Below, one piece after another: positions 33,401 through 39,690 of a stretch of 64,000 bases of DNA. The DNA comes from Conchocele bisecta. Lineage: Eukaryota > Mollusca > Bivalvia > Lucinida > Thyasiridae. The notes beneath the pieces are model-generated. The model made no database searches. It worked only from the letters and a program-made list of their open reading frames with translations, and was not told the origin of the DNA. The stretch's first letter is position 1, and each line of letters starts with the position of its first letter. Position numbers and translations under genes: made by a program. The stretch covers positions 111,092,773-111,156,772 of the forward strand of contig CM055265.1 of NCBI GenBank assembly GCA_029237695.1, read 5' to 3'.

Positions 33401-33809
33401 GTATATGGCTGTAACGGAAGTAAAGCCATAGTGCTATATCTATCTAGGGTCATGAATCAATGAGAAGGCAGAAATCCATGAGAATTGGGGCTAAAGTGTC
33501 CTGCTGATGGACAACATGGACGCCTCAGGTGAGGCTTGAACTAAAGACCAAAAGATCAGAAGTCCGACGCCCCAGAGCACTCCGCCCCACGCTCCACAGC
33601 TGACCATAATTCCACGGCAACTTAGAATACACACGGAATTAGGTTAACATGTTATACAGGAAAATACGTAATGATTTAAGAAATACAATAAACACAATTC
33701 ATACCACTGGTGAATTTTTCAATAAACCGGCTGCATCTTTGTGATTTCGTTTCAAATATTCAACAACTGATGGCAAAATTGCCGTATTCTTTGGAGTTTT
33801 GTCACCCAT
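9063..33809 (-). CDS. NOLC1: Nopp140 / nucleolar and coiled-body phosphoprotein 1, six exons
   Basis: This is a complete gene model for a Nopp140 homologue, which chaperones box H/ACA and C/D snoRNPs between nucleolus and Cajal bodies and is heavily phosphorylated by CK2. Exons in coding order: 33809-33705, 25039-24972, 19888-19805, 17832-13853, 10882-10799, 9221-9063. All junctions are GT-AG and in phase: the first is phase 0, two codons are split (CA|G and AG|T), and the last two junctions are phase 0. Exons 1-2 give a LisH-type N-terminus, exon 4 the alternating acidic-serine and Lys/Pro/Ala blocks, and exons 5-6 the conserved SRP40 C-terminus ([41 protein letters not shown]). Predicted length is about 1,490 residues, roughly twice vertebrate NOLC1, because the repeat block is expanded. 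Exon 4 carries two frame breaks (about 15396-15415 and 14925-14945), possibly consensus errors. Treacle shares LisH and Ser-rich repeats but lacks SRP40, so NOLC1 is the better call. Confidence 0.93.
9222..10154. other. NOLC1 intron 5, first part
   Basis: This holds a decayed, inverted relative of the 7794-8028 MITE at about 9487-9720 (CTTTCACCCCTAAGTAACTGG at one end, GGGTTCAACGGGTAA at the other). The remainder is unremarkable. Confidence 0.4.
10155..10379. mobile_element. foldback MITE (copy C)
   Basis: The left end is GGGCCGTTTCACTAAACTTT and the right end AAGTTTAGTGAAATGGCCCC, with the same internal ATTTACATTTATTGAACATA hairpin as copies A and B. It lies directly against copy D. Confidence 0.8.
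10376..10664. mobile_element. foldback MITE (copy D, different interior)
   Basis: The ends CAGTTTCACTAAAATTCGTA and AAAGTTTAGTGAAACGGGCC belong to the same family as copies A to C, but the interior lacks the central hairpin. It is therefore a subfamily or an internally replaced copy. Confidence 0.65.
10799..10882 (-). CDS. NOLC1: NOLC1 exon 5 (SRP40 domain, first part)
   Basis: 84 bp between the acceptor CGATCCTTGTTGCAG and the donor AAG|GTCAGT. It codes for 28 residues including [18 protein letters not shown] and DNSFHAK, which are hallmarks of the Nopp140 C-terminal SRP40 domain. Both ends are phase 0. Confidence 0.93.
10920..11070 (+). repeat. partial SINE-like dispersed repeat
   Basis: This matches the 18085-18335 element over TTTATTGGTGTTTAACATCC, GGTCATTTAAAGC, GTTCGATCCCGTATTTAACC and a later AATATTTACATTGAACG word. 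It is cut off before the element's 3' part. Confidence 0.65.
11100..11740. repeat. degenerate tandem repeat array, NOLC1 intron 4
   Basis: About five imperfect copies contain CTTCTTCATCTTGC, GATAAACATGTATACCGAAT, TTATTGCGTGGACAAGGATA and AATGGCCACCAAGGGAAGA. Spacing is irregular: TGGCCACCAA occurs at 11231, 11390 and 11632. Confidence 0.75.
11925..12622. repeat. tandem repeat units interrupted by the TTAA element
   Basis: Units of roughly 160 bp contain GATGTTAAGTTTAGTAAAGA, AAGTATGTGACC, GATCAGCGGGGGTT, CATGATAGTAGA and GATGAAGGAAAT. They occur near 12107, 12268 and 12410 and resume at 13330-13540 on the far side of the 12627-13329 element. 11925-12065 is a separate dispersed repeat shared with 6270-6430. 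Confidence 0.75.
12627..13329 (-). mobile_element. TTAA-flanked DNA transposon, copy 1 (703 bp)
   Basis: The element runs from AGGTACATGCCCACGCAG to its inverted copy and is flanked by TTAA at 12623-12626 and 13330-13333. The flanks join to GATG-TTAA-GTTTAGTAAAGA, and uninterrupted relatives of that sequence exist nearby (12107, 12410), so TTAA is a true target duplication. The other copy is at 50183-50887 in the opposite orientation. TTAA targeting is known for piggyBac-type transposases, but these ends do not start with the usual CCC, so the superfamily is open. Confidence 0.88.
12831..13053 (-). pseudogene. coding relic inside the TTAA element
   Basis: On the minus strand, ATG at 13053 opens MSKRPG, then a lysine-rich run of seven A's shifts the frame. 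In the following frame, [20 protein letters not shown] and more follow up to TGA at 12831. A basic start followed by a VNIG...W+-L+ segment is typical of the N-terminus of several transposon-encoded proteins (from memory). The second copy (50465-50655) has nine A's at the same run and is otherwise parallel, so both are decayed from one coding ancestor. Confidence 0.5.
13330..13545. repeat. continuation of the 12107-12622 repeat units
   Basis: TTAAGTTTAGTAAAGAGAAA resumes the interrupted unit. It ends with GACGGACCACCTGACTCCAG and a short GGGGGTATAAC tail like those ending other dispersed repeats here. Confidence 0.7.
13677..13765. repeat. 12-bp minisatellite (GGTGGTAACATC)
   Basis: Seven or so units of GGTGGTAACATC alternate with GAGTGGTAACAAT variants. 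It lies in NOLC1 intron 4, just beyond the exon 4 donor. Confidence 0.9.
13853..17832 (-). CDS. NOLC1: NOLC1 exon 4, ~26 acidic-serine/basic repeats, two frame breaks
   Basis: The acceptor is TTTATGTCTTACAG and the donor AGCAGG|GTAAAG; the exon is 3,980 bp. The first part has divergent Ser-acidic blocks. About 26 copies of a ~33-residue unit follow, typically [20 protein letters not shown] continued by [15 protein letters not shown]. After these the blocks become divergent again. SSEDE-type runs are CK2 sites and the Lys/Pro/Ala linkers are basic, as in known Nopp140. The frame is lost twice. An extra base in AAAAAGGACCCCCGC makes a TAA at 15396 and is offset by a missing base about 10 nt later. 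A garbled patch at 14925-14945 is 4 nt longer than the normal unit and moves the rest (to 13853) into another frame. Repeat units are about 95% alike, so collapse or misalignment during assembly is plausible. Confidence 0.9.
17833..18084. other. NOLC1 intron 3, unremarkable
   Basis: Contains a local duplication of ACCAGTGTCNACAAAATGAT-like text at about 17890-17965. Nothing else recognised. Confidence 0.3.
18085..18335 (+). mobile_element. SINE-like element with a pol III B box
   Basis: It begins TTGTTTGTTTATTGGTGTTT and contains GGTTCGATCCC, a perfect B-box match for tRNA-type pol III promoters. It ends near ACTTGGCCCCTTCCCC. A full-length relative is on the minus strand at 45410-45635 and a partial one at 10920-11070. 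I did not find a convincing A box. Confidence 0.7.
18936..19383. mobile_element. hAT-like non-autonomous element (448 bp)
   Basis: The ends CAGCCCTTCCAGC and GCTGGAAGGGCTG are exact inverted copies, and CATTAT directly flanks both sides (18930-18935 and 19384-19389). CAG-starting ends with a short direct duplication fit hAT, whose duplications are usually 8 bp, so the class is tentative. The interior is AT-rich with repeated ATATAGGAATTATAGGA. Confidence 0.75.
19805..19888 (-). CDS. NOLC1: NOLC1 exon 3
   Basis: 84 bp lie between the acceptor GACGTTCACAG and the donor GAG|GTAACT. The first base completes the Gln codon of exon 2, and the last two bases (AG) are completed to Ser by exon 4. It codes for a basic stretch, [11 protein letters not shown], that runs into the first serine block. 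Confidence 0.9.
19928..20607. mobile_element. large foldback element interrupted by a small insertion
   Basis: The arms begin TATAGTCTGTTTCACGAAAG and run about 130 bp (left 19928-20056; right about 20330-20607). A second hairpin in the centre (about 20090-20160) pairs CCCATGTTAAATCCCCATAG with its complement. The right arm is split at 20401-20541 by an insertion that starts CAAGAAATGC and ends GGTGGCATAAAA; the intact left arm shows what the uninterrupted sequence should be. Confidence 0.82.
20800..21475. repeat. ~130-bp tandem repeat of mollusc type
   Basis: Four imperfect units contain GATAGCCATCAATGTGAGGA, AGCTATTGATGAAG and CTAACGGATCAGG, at about 20927, 21058, 21181 and 21320. They are preceded by GGTCAAGGTCACCAAGGTCA. 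Confidence 0.8.
21480..21915 (+). mobile_element. dispersed repeat with a terminal hairpin, Helentron-like tail
   Basis: It starts with CAAGAGGCCCAAATGGGCCT, a hairpin followed by GTATCGCTCACCTG, a start I recall from many bivalve repeats. It ends with CTATATGCCTCCGG...GGGGCATAAAA, a short stem before an A-rich end. Small relatives end the same way at 20541 and near 24150. The Helentron assignment is inference. Confidence 0.5.
22360..24898. mobile_element. 2.5-kb inverted-repeat element with TA target site and GTCACCGCG subterminal repeats
   Basis: The ends CAGTACACTCA and TGAGTGTACTG are flanked by TA on both sides (22358-22359, 24899-24900), as in pogo/Tc1-type elements. Just inside each end are clusters of GTCACCGCG / CGCGGTGAC words (22389-22500 and 24690-24840). 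Further in are inverted groups of GGAGACGATTCTTATGTG (22665-22820) against CACATGAGAATCGTCTCC (23445-23665). The core has a TCGCGAAAACGCGAG palindrome (about 22870-22975). No transposase ORF. 23700-24230 looks like a separate repeat inserted inside. Confidence 0.65.
24157..24205. repeat. G-rich tract
   Basis: Runs of up to 17 G are separated by single T's. It could form a G-quadruplex on the plus strand. Other pure G runs are at 22541-22553, 27603-27658 and 30408-30470. Confidence 0.9.
24972..25039 (-). CDS. NOLC1: NOLC1 exon 2
   Basis: The acceptor is TTTTTTCTAATTTCAG and the donor GTAAGT, leaving 68 bp. It codes for [20 protein letters not shown] and continues to a codon split CA|G. The [10 protein letters not shown] part corresponds to the PxLLDIY segment that follows LisH in Nopp140. 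Confidence 0.88.
25939..26577 (+). pseudogene. hAT-derived TTF zinc-finger gene fragment (ZNF862/KIAA1586-like)
   Basis: An open frame of about 212 codons from ATG 25939 (open upstream to 25852) lies in NOLC1 intron 1 on the opposite strand. It contains a TTF-type zinc-finger segment: [11 protein letters not shown], then [19 protein letters not shown]. Further on, [20 protein letters not shown] matches the DESTD...QE..VY+RY segment of hAT-derived proteins such as ZNF862 and KIAA1586. Those proteins are 600-800 residues; here the frame ends soon after this motif in HFNQKT, where a short tandem repeat begins, so the remaining catalytic part and the C-terminal dimerisation domain are missing. 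It is probably a truncated transposase-derived copy. Confidence 0.75.
26564..26660. repeat. AACCAAAAAACTT short tandem repeat
   Basis: About eight imperfect 11-13 bp units truncate the hAT-derived ORF. They are followed by TTTAACCGGACACACGTACG, related in complement to 53085-53115. Confidence 0.85.
26661..27602. other. NOLC1 intron 1, no gene recognised
   Basis: 26690-26725 has the GCGCTTTCCGCAAGCGGGC hairpin-like tail also seen, as complement, at about 23710 and 53045. The remainder has no supported feature. Confidence 0.35.
27603..28722. repeat. tandem array 1: poly(G) followed by ~176-bp units
   Basis: Starts with 56 consecutive G's (27603-27658). About six units of ~176 bp follow, each with GTGAAATATTATCAAAGTCT, GGTTAAAGAGATATTGTG, ACCGGTGAACATTACAAG, AATGACCTTGACCTTC and GATGTGGGGGTGTGCG. 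Confidence 0.92.
28723..29115. repeat. tail of tandem array 1
   Basis: Runs from GACGACGGAAAAAGCGCAG to TGGTTTTACAAAGCCAAA and is almost identical to 31190-31582. It contains the hairpin ATCCCCCGACGAAGTCCGG and its neighbour. Confidence 0.88.
29116..30096 (-). mobile_element. non-autonomous Helitron (981 bp) with internal tandem repeats
   Basis: Read on the minus strand, the element ends ...CGATGGCGCGCCATCG, then ACTTTTT, then CTAG: a 16-nt palindromic hairpin about 7 nt before a CTRR end, which is the Helitron 3' signature. The sister copy of this region (31575-31590) reads CCAAATAAACACAG without it, so the insertion lies exactly between A and T with no target duplication, as Helitrons do. 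The 5' end starts TTATACCCAC rather than the usual TC. Inside are about five ~160-bp units (GTCCGAAAGGGGGAG at 29172, 29332, 29490, 29650). Confidence 0.85.
30097..30407. repeat. duplicated segment, copy 1
   Basis: TAAACACAGTATTGACAGTC through TTTTTTGTTCGCCAAA is repeated at 31583-31890 with few changes. Confidence 0.92.
30408..31582. repeat. tandem array 2: poly(G), ~176-bp units and tail
   Basis: Same order as array 1: G runs at 30408-30430 and 30439-30470, about four 176-bp units, then the same tail from 31190. Together with 30097-30407 and 31583-31890 it shows that a unit of poly(G)-array-tail-flank is tandemly duplicated. Confidence 0.92.
31583..31890. repeat. duplicated segment, copy 2
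   Basis: Near-identical to 30097-30407. Joined directly to the tail of array 2, it preserves the empty Helitron site. Confidence 0.92.
31891..32778. other. NOLC1 intron 1, nothing recognised
   Basis: AT-rich. Two GGCNGCCATCTTGGA-like words occur (32036, 32200). No coding or clear repeat structure. Confidence 0.3.
32779..33326. mobile_element. foldback element (~550 bp) with nested inverted arms
   Basis: The outer arms share CTTTATGGGATGAAC and its complement (32784 and 33304). Inner arms pair CAACCAACGGAAGTGACGTA, CTTTGACTGGTTTCGTGATT and nearby text with complements at 33110-33235. It ends about 380 bp from NOLC1 exon 1. Confidence 0.7.
33705..33809 (-). CDS. NOLC1: NOLC1 exon 1 (start codon, LisH motif)
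   Basis: ATG lies at 33809-33807 and gives 35 codons. [20 protein letters not shown] fits the two-helix LisH dimerisation motif found at the N-terminus of Nopp140. The donor is GTG|GTATGA at 33704, phase 0. Read-through would stop two codons later at TGA, which supports splicing here. Confidence 0.88.
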
Positions 33810-33886
33810 TTAGCAAAATTTGCTTCACGTGCTGATGCCGGAAATAAAAGGAATTTGATGTGCGCATGCTCGAATGAGGACGGTGT

Positions 33887-36000
33887 CACTAAATGGCGTA
33901 ATGGTAGAATTTTGGGATAATTGGGAAAATGGGGCGTAATGGTGGATATGTGTGATAATGGTGGATAATAGTGGCGTATAAATGATGGATTATGATACTA
34001 TATTATGGATACTCGTGATATTTTTGCAAATTTAATGTTGAATAACAGTATTTTGTATGTTATAATGTTATTTTTAATACTGGGAGCCAACATAATTATA
34101 TTATCTTCCACATGTAGATATATCTGTCGCAACATATAAACTGGCGATTGGAAAGGATAGCGTTGTTTTGTAATATATAATGTTGTATACGTGTGGATAA
34201 TGGCGGAAAATGGGGCGTAATGGTGGATAATAGTGGCGTAATGGTGAATTATGATAATATAATATGGATAATGGGGATATCTGATAGCGGTAGTGGAGTC
34301 TTTGTTTTGTGCAGATTTAATGTATAAATATATGATGTTGTGGGCCAATAATAATTTCAGATTTTTCAGATGGCAAATAAACAGCGTATGTCCAAAAAGA
34401 ACTGTACATTATGAGATAATTACGGTAAGTATAATATAATAGGCGGAACACCAATTGGTACTTGTTTGTTGGCATTATGTTCCGCATCGCATATATTCCG
34501 GCAATTTTTAGTCTGATTTGCACAGTCTGATCAGGATATTCACTGTTTGTCATATACTTTTTTCCGCCGGTGGCCCATTTATCAATCAGCGTTGACCGTT
34601 GTACAAATATATAGTAAATACATGGTTAGTGCCTTAGAATATAAAATATATTCGGTTGAGCCTTAGACAGCTTTATTGGGGCGAGCTTTAGCGAGCCCCA
34701 ATAAAGTTGTCGTGGCGAAACCGAATATATTTTATATTCTAAGGCACTGGCCATGTATTTACTTTATACCGCAACCCATTTTACGTTTACGTCACGTTGA
34801 TTTATGACGTAACGTCAAGTTGTCTGACTGACGTCATTACGGCTGTCTTGGAATAGAAGGACAAGGAGCAGCACGGAAAACATTTTATTTTAGAAATTCG
34901 CCCCAAAACCATGCTAGCTACCTTGGAAATGATCCAAATAAGAAAACAAGAGCTAGTTTGTTCAAATCGGTCAGGTAATTCTGAAATTATTGCGAAAAAT
35001 AGATTTGAAGTGGGACAGTTTTCAGACAAGGTGGAGGAGCTCGAGAAGCTGGTCGAAAAACAACTTTTTTAAAAATTCACTCCGAAACCCGGCTAGATAG
35101 ATTGGAAATGGTCTAACTAAGAAAACAAGAGTTAGTTTGTGAAAATCGGTCCAGTAATTCTAAAATTATTCCAACACTATTGAGGTGAAGTGAGACACTT
35201 TTTCCGTTGCTATTTTGAACCCACTGGTCACATGACGAGAGGTCAAAGTTGAGAGGATAAAGCTAGTACGGCTGGAACCGGTTACATTGTAATTATATGC
35301 AAACTGAGCACCAAAATAAAAGTGCAAGTTTATTATGCTACTTTGATGTATATACGGTTAGTAGCGAATATAGATGATGTTTATTCGGCCCCCTTTATTA
35401 GGTTACTTCAGACCCTGGTTGTGGTAGAAATACATTTATACCGCAACCATTGCTCCATGTAGCATAATAAAGGGGGTTGAATAAATGTTGTTTATATCTG
35501 AATTTTAAAATCGAAATCGCTGTCGGTTCAGCTGAATTTTGTCCATTTTTACAGTATATGCGATGTAACCAACAGCATGGATATGTCCATTATGATTGTA
35601 ATGCTTATTATGACAACTGTGTAGTCTAAAACCAGCGCACGTCTGTATATTGTTGAGTCTGCTGAAACTCACGTGAGTCTGCTGAGAAAAATGGCATATG
35701 TTGTTAACATTTGTTAATTTACCATTACGCCATTTCATCATTACGCCGGTGTGAAATTACGGACCCATTACGCCGGTGTGGAATTAGCCATTACTCCGCC
35801 GCGTAAAGCAATACAAGTTGTCATATCTGGCGTATATGAACTACTTATGCATATATTGTGTTATTAATATACTGGATATACATTAATTTGCTTTTAAATC
35901 TACCATTATCCACCACAATAATCACCATTACGCATCATTTCCCCCAGTTTTACCATTATCCCCATTATCCTCACCATTATCCCCATTACGCCATTTAGTG
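33887..36000. mobile_element. 2.1-kb inverted-repeat element beside the NOLC1 start, with GGCGTAATGG subterminal repeats
   Basis: The ends are CACTAAATGGCGTAATGG and its exact complement. GGCGTAATGG recurs at the left (33895, 33932, 34204-34225) and CCATTACGCC at the right (35722, 35745-35775, 35985), always pointing inwards. A separate palindrome lies inside at 34608-34768. No long ORF and no clear target duplication, so it is non-autonomous and of unknown class. It begins 78 bp upstream of the NOLC1 ATG, so it must contain or abut that gene's promoter. The end at 35928-36000 reappears after the gap at 56507. Confidence 0.72.
34608..34768. repeat. ~160-bp near-perfect palindrome
   Basis: The arm TATAGTAAATACATGG, then CCTTAGAATATAAAATATAT, is mirrored on the right. 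The loop is TTGGGGCGAGCTTTAGCGAG plus its complement end. Likely a small MITE nested in the 33887-36000 element. Confidence 0.85.
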
Positions 36001-36419
36001 AGACAAGTCGCCTGGTTTGCGGGTCCAGATAAACTGCTCATCTAGGTAAGGTAAAGGCGCCAAGGTAAATTAACGATCGCTAGTCGTGAAAGCTTAAGAG
36101 GTGCAGCTTAATATGCATGATGCATATTTGTAAACATTGTATTCGTTACAAAATGTAGTATGAGAGCAAAAACTACAGGTAGGAATTTACAAATGTGTTA
36201 CGCAATGTAAGCTCTTGAAAATCCTAACTGAAGAATATGGATTGAACGATTGTAAAATGCAGCCGTATCAGACCCATATATATATATATCTTATTTTCCA
36301 TTCGAAATAACTGCTTAATCAGATGTAACTACATGTAACATAATAAATTATAAAAAGGCATAGCCAGTTCTTAACACAAGACTAGCAAAATAACACATAA
36401 ACAGCAAGTGGAAAGATAG

Positions 36420-37740
36420 CCTACAGATTACACAGACGGTAGCAAGAACATAGAACAATGTATCACATCCGCAACTTTCGTGATACCACAATTATATCAC
36501 ATAGAACAATACAAGCTGGCCTCTACACTAACAGTATTCACATTAGAATGAATAGCAACCTCTACTAAGGCCCTTATATATAACCTAACGTTAGACAAAT
36601 ATGATGATACAGTCATCTTAAAAAAACTGATTCACTAGGCGCCGTCCAAGCAATCAACTCAGGTTCTTCTAAAACACGATCCGGCCTGAAACAATACATA
36701 ATATCGCAAGCTTAATAAGCAATACAATATATAACGGCAAGCTGATAAGCATAGATTGGGTTCCTTCCCATATTGGAATACCCGGTAACGAAGAAGCTGA
36801 TAGAGCCGCAGGCACAGCACATCTAACAGGAATCAATGAAGCAACAGTGCCCACACATCATGAAATATGACTATCATCAAACACAAATGTGAATTCAAAA
36901 ATTGGCAAAGAAGGTACACTTAAGCAAATATGGTGGGCTTATCCTACAAACAACACACAATGTGCCCAACCATCCCCGCAATATGTAAGCTGTGTAGGAA
37001 ATATAGAAGAGTACTACTGTGATGATAGTAAATGTAATGAAGATACAATGAATTGTTAAAACTGTGACGAGGACGAAATGGACGATCCTTGGCATTATTT
37101 TGTTCAATTGCCCCGCCCATGAAACAGCGCGAGAAGATCTAAAAGCAGCTTGCCTTAAATACAACATTGCACCTTCACATTATCGTATAGTATTCCCCCT
37201 AAGGAATGTGAAGCTGAAATGCACCTAGCTTTATTAGAGTATATAACAGGAGCAGGATATTGGTGTAAAATGTAAAAAAGCCGCTGCTCCAAAGACAACA
37301 CAGATAATGTATTAATATAAAAAGCGGAACATATTATGTTCTTGAACGGGGATAACCAATAACCAAGACAAATAAGACAAACTGAATGACAAACATTTTA
37401 GCTCCAGATCACAGTGTTTCATGAATAAATAATAATAAAGCATATCAGCCAGATGGCGAACATTGTAGAAATGTATCATTTGTTTGGTATGGGTAAATAA
37501 GACAAGCAGAATGACAAACGGTATAGCGACTGATCATAGTGTTACCTGGACGAATACAATAAATCATATAGATTAAATGGCGCACAGCATATGTACTGAT
37601 ACTTTTTGTTGCATTGGTGTCTCATAGGTCGATATCAGCCGGATTTCTTATGTTGTATTGAGAGTTATTTTATTGTTGAATATATTGTAAATAAGAAATG
37701 GGACACGTTAATGAAATAAATACATACATACATACATACG
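36420..37740 (+). pseudogene. 3' end of a non-LTR retrotransposon (RNase H, C-terminus, 3' UTR)
   Basis: Relics of an RNase H domain can be read across three frames: YTDGSKN near 36429, an E before ATSTKALIYNL, then DSLGAVQAINS near 36630 and WVPSHIGIPGNEEADRAAGT near 36750. These carry the usual D-E-D-D catalytic positions. Further on, FNCPAHETAREDLKAACLKY near 37115 is typical of the region after RNase H in LINE ORF2. Stops and frame changes are frequent. The 3' end has a (TACA)n tail, AATAAATACATACATACATA, at 37714-37739, as LINEs often have. RNase H presence points to the I/Nimbus group; that part is inference. Confidence 0.8.
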
Positions 37741-38419
37741 GTAAATGAGACAAACTAATTGGCAAACAGGCACTGACTGATTATATTTTTTTCATTGAGA
37801 AATGGTAATTGTAGCACACCCGTTAGATGGCGATTATGGTGTCGTGATATTGAACTTAATTGTGGATGAAGTTTTATTCACACTTATTGCAAACAGTAAA
37901 ATTTACATTGAATGTCAATTAAGTCCCAAAACACAACGATCCTTTTCTACCACGACAAAAATGTACAAAAAGGTCACTCGGAAACTGATAAACCAGGTCA
38001 CATTGCATTTTTGCAAGCCTAGTCCCTGATTTGCTAACTTCAACCCCTAGATCAGGATCTATAACTGGCGTTTCCATGAATATATTTATTTTATGCTGTC
38101 TGTATAATTCATGGAGAAATATTGGAAATATAAAGATATGACTAGAATACAAAATAAAGGATATTTTTATACAAATGTGAATATTACATTTTTTCCGAAA
38201 AGGGAGTTCTGAGGTAGACATTGTTCTGAACACATTTATATATTACCCTCCTTGGTAAATGGGGACATCGACGGCGCCCCACACACCTTTGACCCGAGTT
38301 AGCTGGTCCATTCGCCCGGTCACCGGAAACGGGTCTGGGAGGCTTCACCCCAACTCCTTCCAACTGCTTTTTGAGTTATTACCAATTAGGTTCGATAATG
38401 GAAATACCGTAATCCTATA
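37741..38419. other. non-coding, nothing recognised
   Basis: ORFs here (75 and 104 codons) have no family features and overlap each other on opposite strands. Confidence 0.3.
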
Positions 38420-39280
38420 TTATTTGACGGGTTACCTGTGTGCCCTTATATGACAGGCGAAGGCCCTCTATTTGGCGGGTTATATGAGCCTGTATTTTGC
38501 TGGTTAACTGGGTGCCCCAATATGGCGGGTGAAGCCCATATTCACTGGTTACATGGGTACCCCGATATGGCAGGCGAATGGCCCCTATATGGCGGGTTAC
38601 TCGCGGGCCCCTATTTGGCGGGTTGGCTGGATGCCCCTATATGGGTTACTCGGGGCCCCTATTTGGCGGGTTGGCTGGGTGCCCATATATGGCAGGTGAA
38701 TGCCCCTATTTGGTTGCCGGGGTGCGCTTATATGGTAGTGAAATGCCCCTATTTGGTTGCCGGGGTGCGCTTATATGGCAGTGAAATGCCCCTATTTTGC
38801 GGGTTACCTGGGTGCCCCTATATGGCGGGTGAAGAACCCCTATATGGCAGGTAAAGGGCACATATTTGGCAGGTTACATGGGTGCCCCATATATGGCAGG
38901 TGCAATGCCCATATTTTGGTGGTTTACATGGCCACCTGACCATATATGGTGGTTTAAATGACCCCATTTTGCGACTTATATGCGCCCCTATTTGGCGGGT
39001 TACATAGGTGCACCTATATGACAGATGAAGGGTCCCTATTTGGCGGGTTATCTTAGCCCCTATTTGGCGGGTTAACTGGGTGCCCTTATAATGACAGGTG
39101 AAGTGCCCCTATTTGTCGGGTTACATCGGTTCCCCTATATGACAGGTGAATGGCCCTATTTGGCGGGTTATCTGAGCCCCTATTTGGCGGGTTACCTGGG
39201 TGACCCTATATGGCAGGTGAAGTGCCCCTATTTGGCGGGTTACCTGGGTGCCGTTATAGGACAGGTAAAGTTCCCTAAGT
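38420..39280. repeat. degenerate tandem array (GCCCCTATTTGGCGGGTTAC)
   Basis: Roughly 25 imperfect units built from TATTTGGCGGGTTACCTGGG and TGCCCCTATATGGCAGGTGA alternate. Three or four further units at 39572-39690 show that the array is interrupted by 39330-39570. The short ORFs with WGPYLAG-like text are by-products of the repeat. Confidence 0.9.
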
Positions 39281-39329
39281 CCCTGTGGCTAATTACGATT
39301 TCAAAGTTTCACAAGTTTTAAGACAAAAT

Positions 39330-39570
39330 TGCCCAATTCTAAGTTTAAAAAAAGGGGACATAATCCATGAACCGGACAACGAATCAACAATCAAAATGTA
39401 CTTCACGCATGTACACACCATACTGATCATGCTGATGTTACATACGAAGTATAAAGACTGCAGCTATTATAGTTTTTGTTTTCTGACTTACGTGGACGTA
39501 CTTACGGACGGACGGACACCCGTAACAAAACAAAATACTCATATGTTTCTTCAAAAAGAGGATATAATAA
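39330..39570 (-). mobile_element. Helitron-related fragment inserted in the array
   Basis: GGGGACATAATCCATGA and the tail GGACGGACGGACACCCGTAA, then a GAGGATATAATAA end, parallel the GGGGGAGATAATCCATGATG units and the terminal region of the 29116-30096 Helitron. Decayed, but the order is the same. Confidence 0.55.
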
Positions 39571-39690
39571 CCAGGGCCCATATTTGGCATAAAACCAGAG
39601 CCCTTATATGACAGGTTACCATGGCCTCTATTTGGCGGTAAAAAGGGCCCCGATTTGGTGGGTTACCAGAGTGCCCCTATGTGCAGGTAG

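Noticed and set aside
38438..39321. ORFs with repeated GPYLAGWL / PIWRV text
   Set aside because: By-products of the degenerate tandem array; the frame changes from unit to unit.
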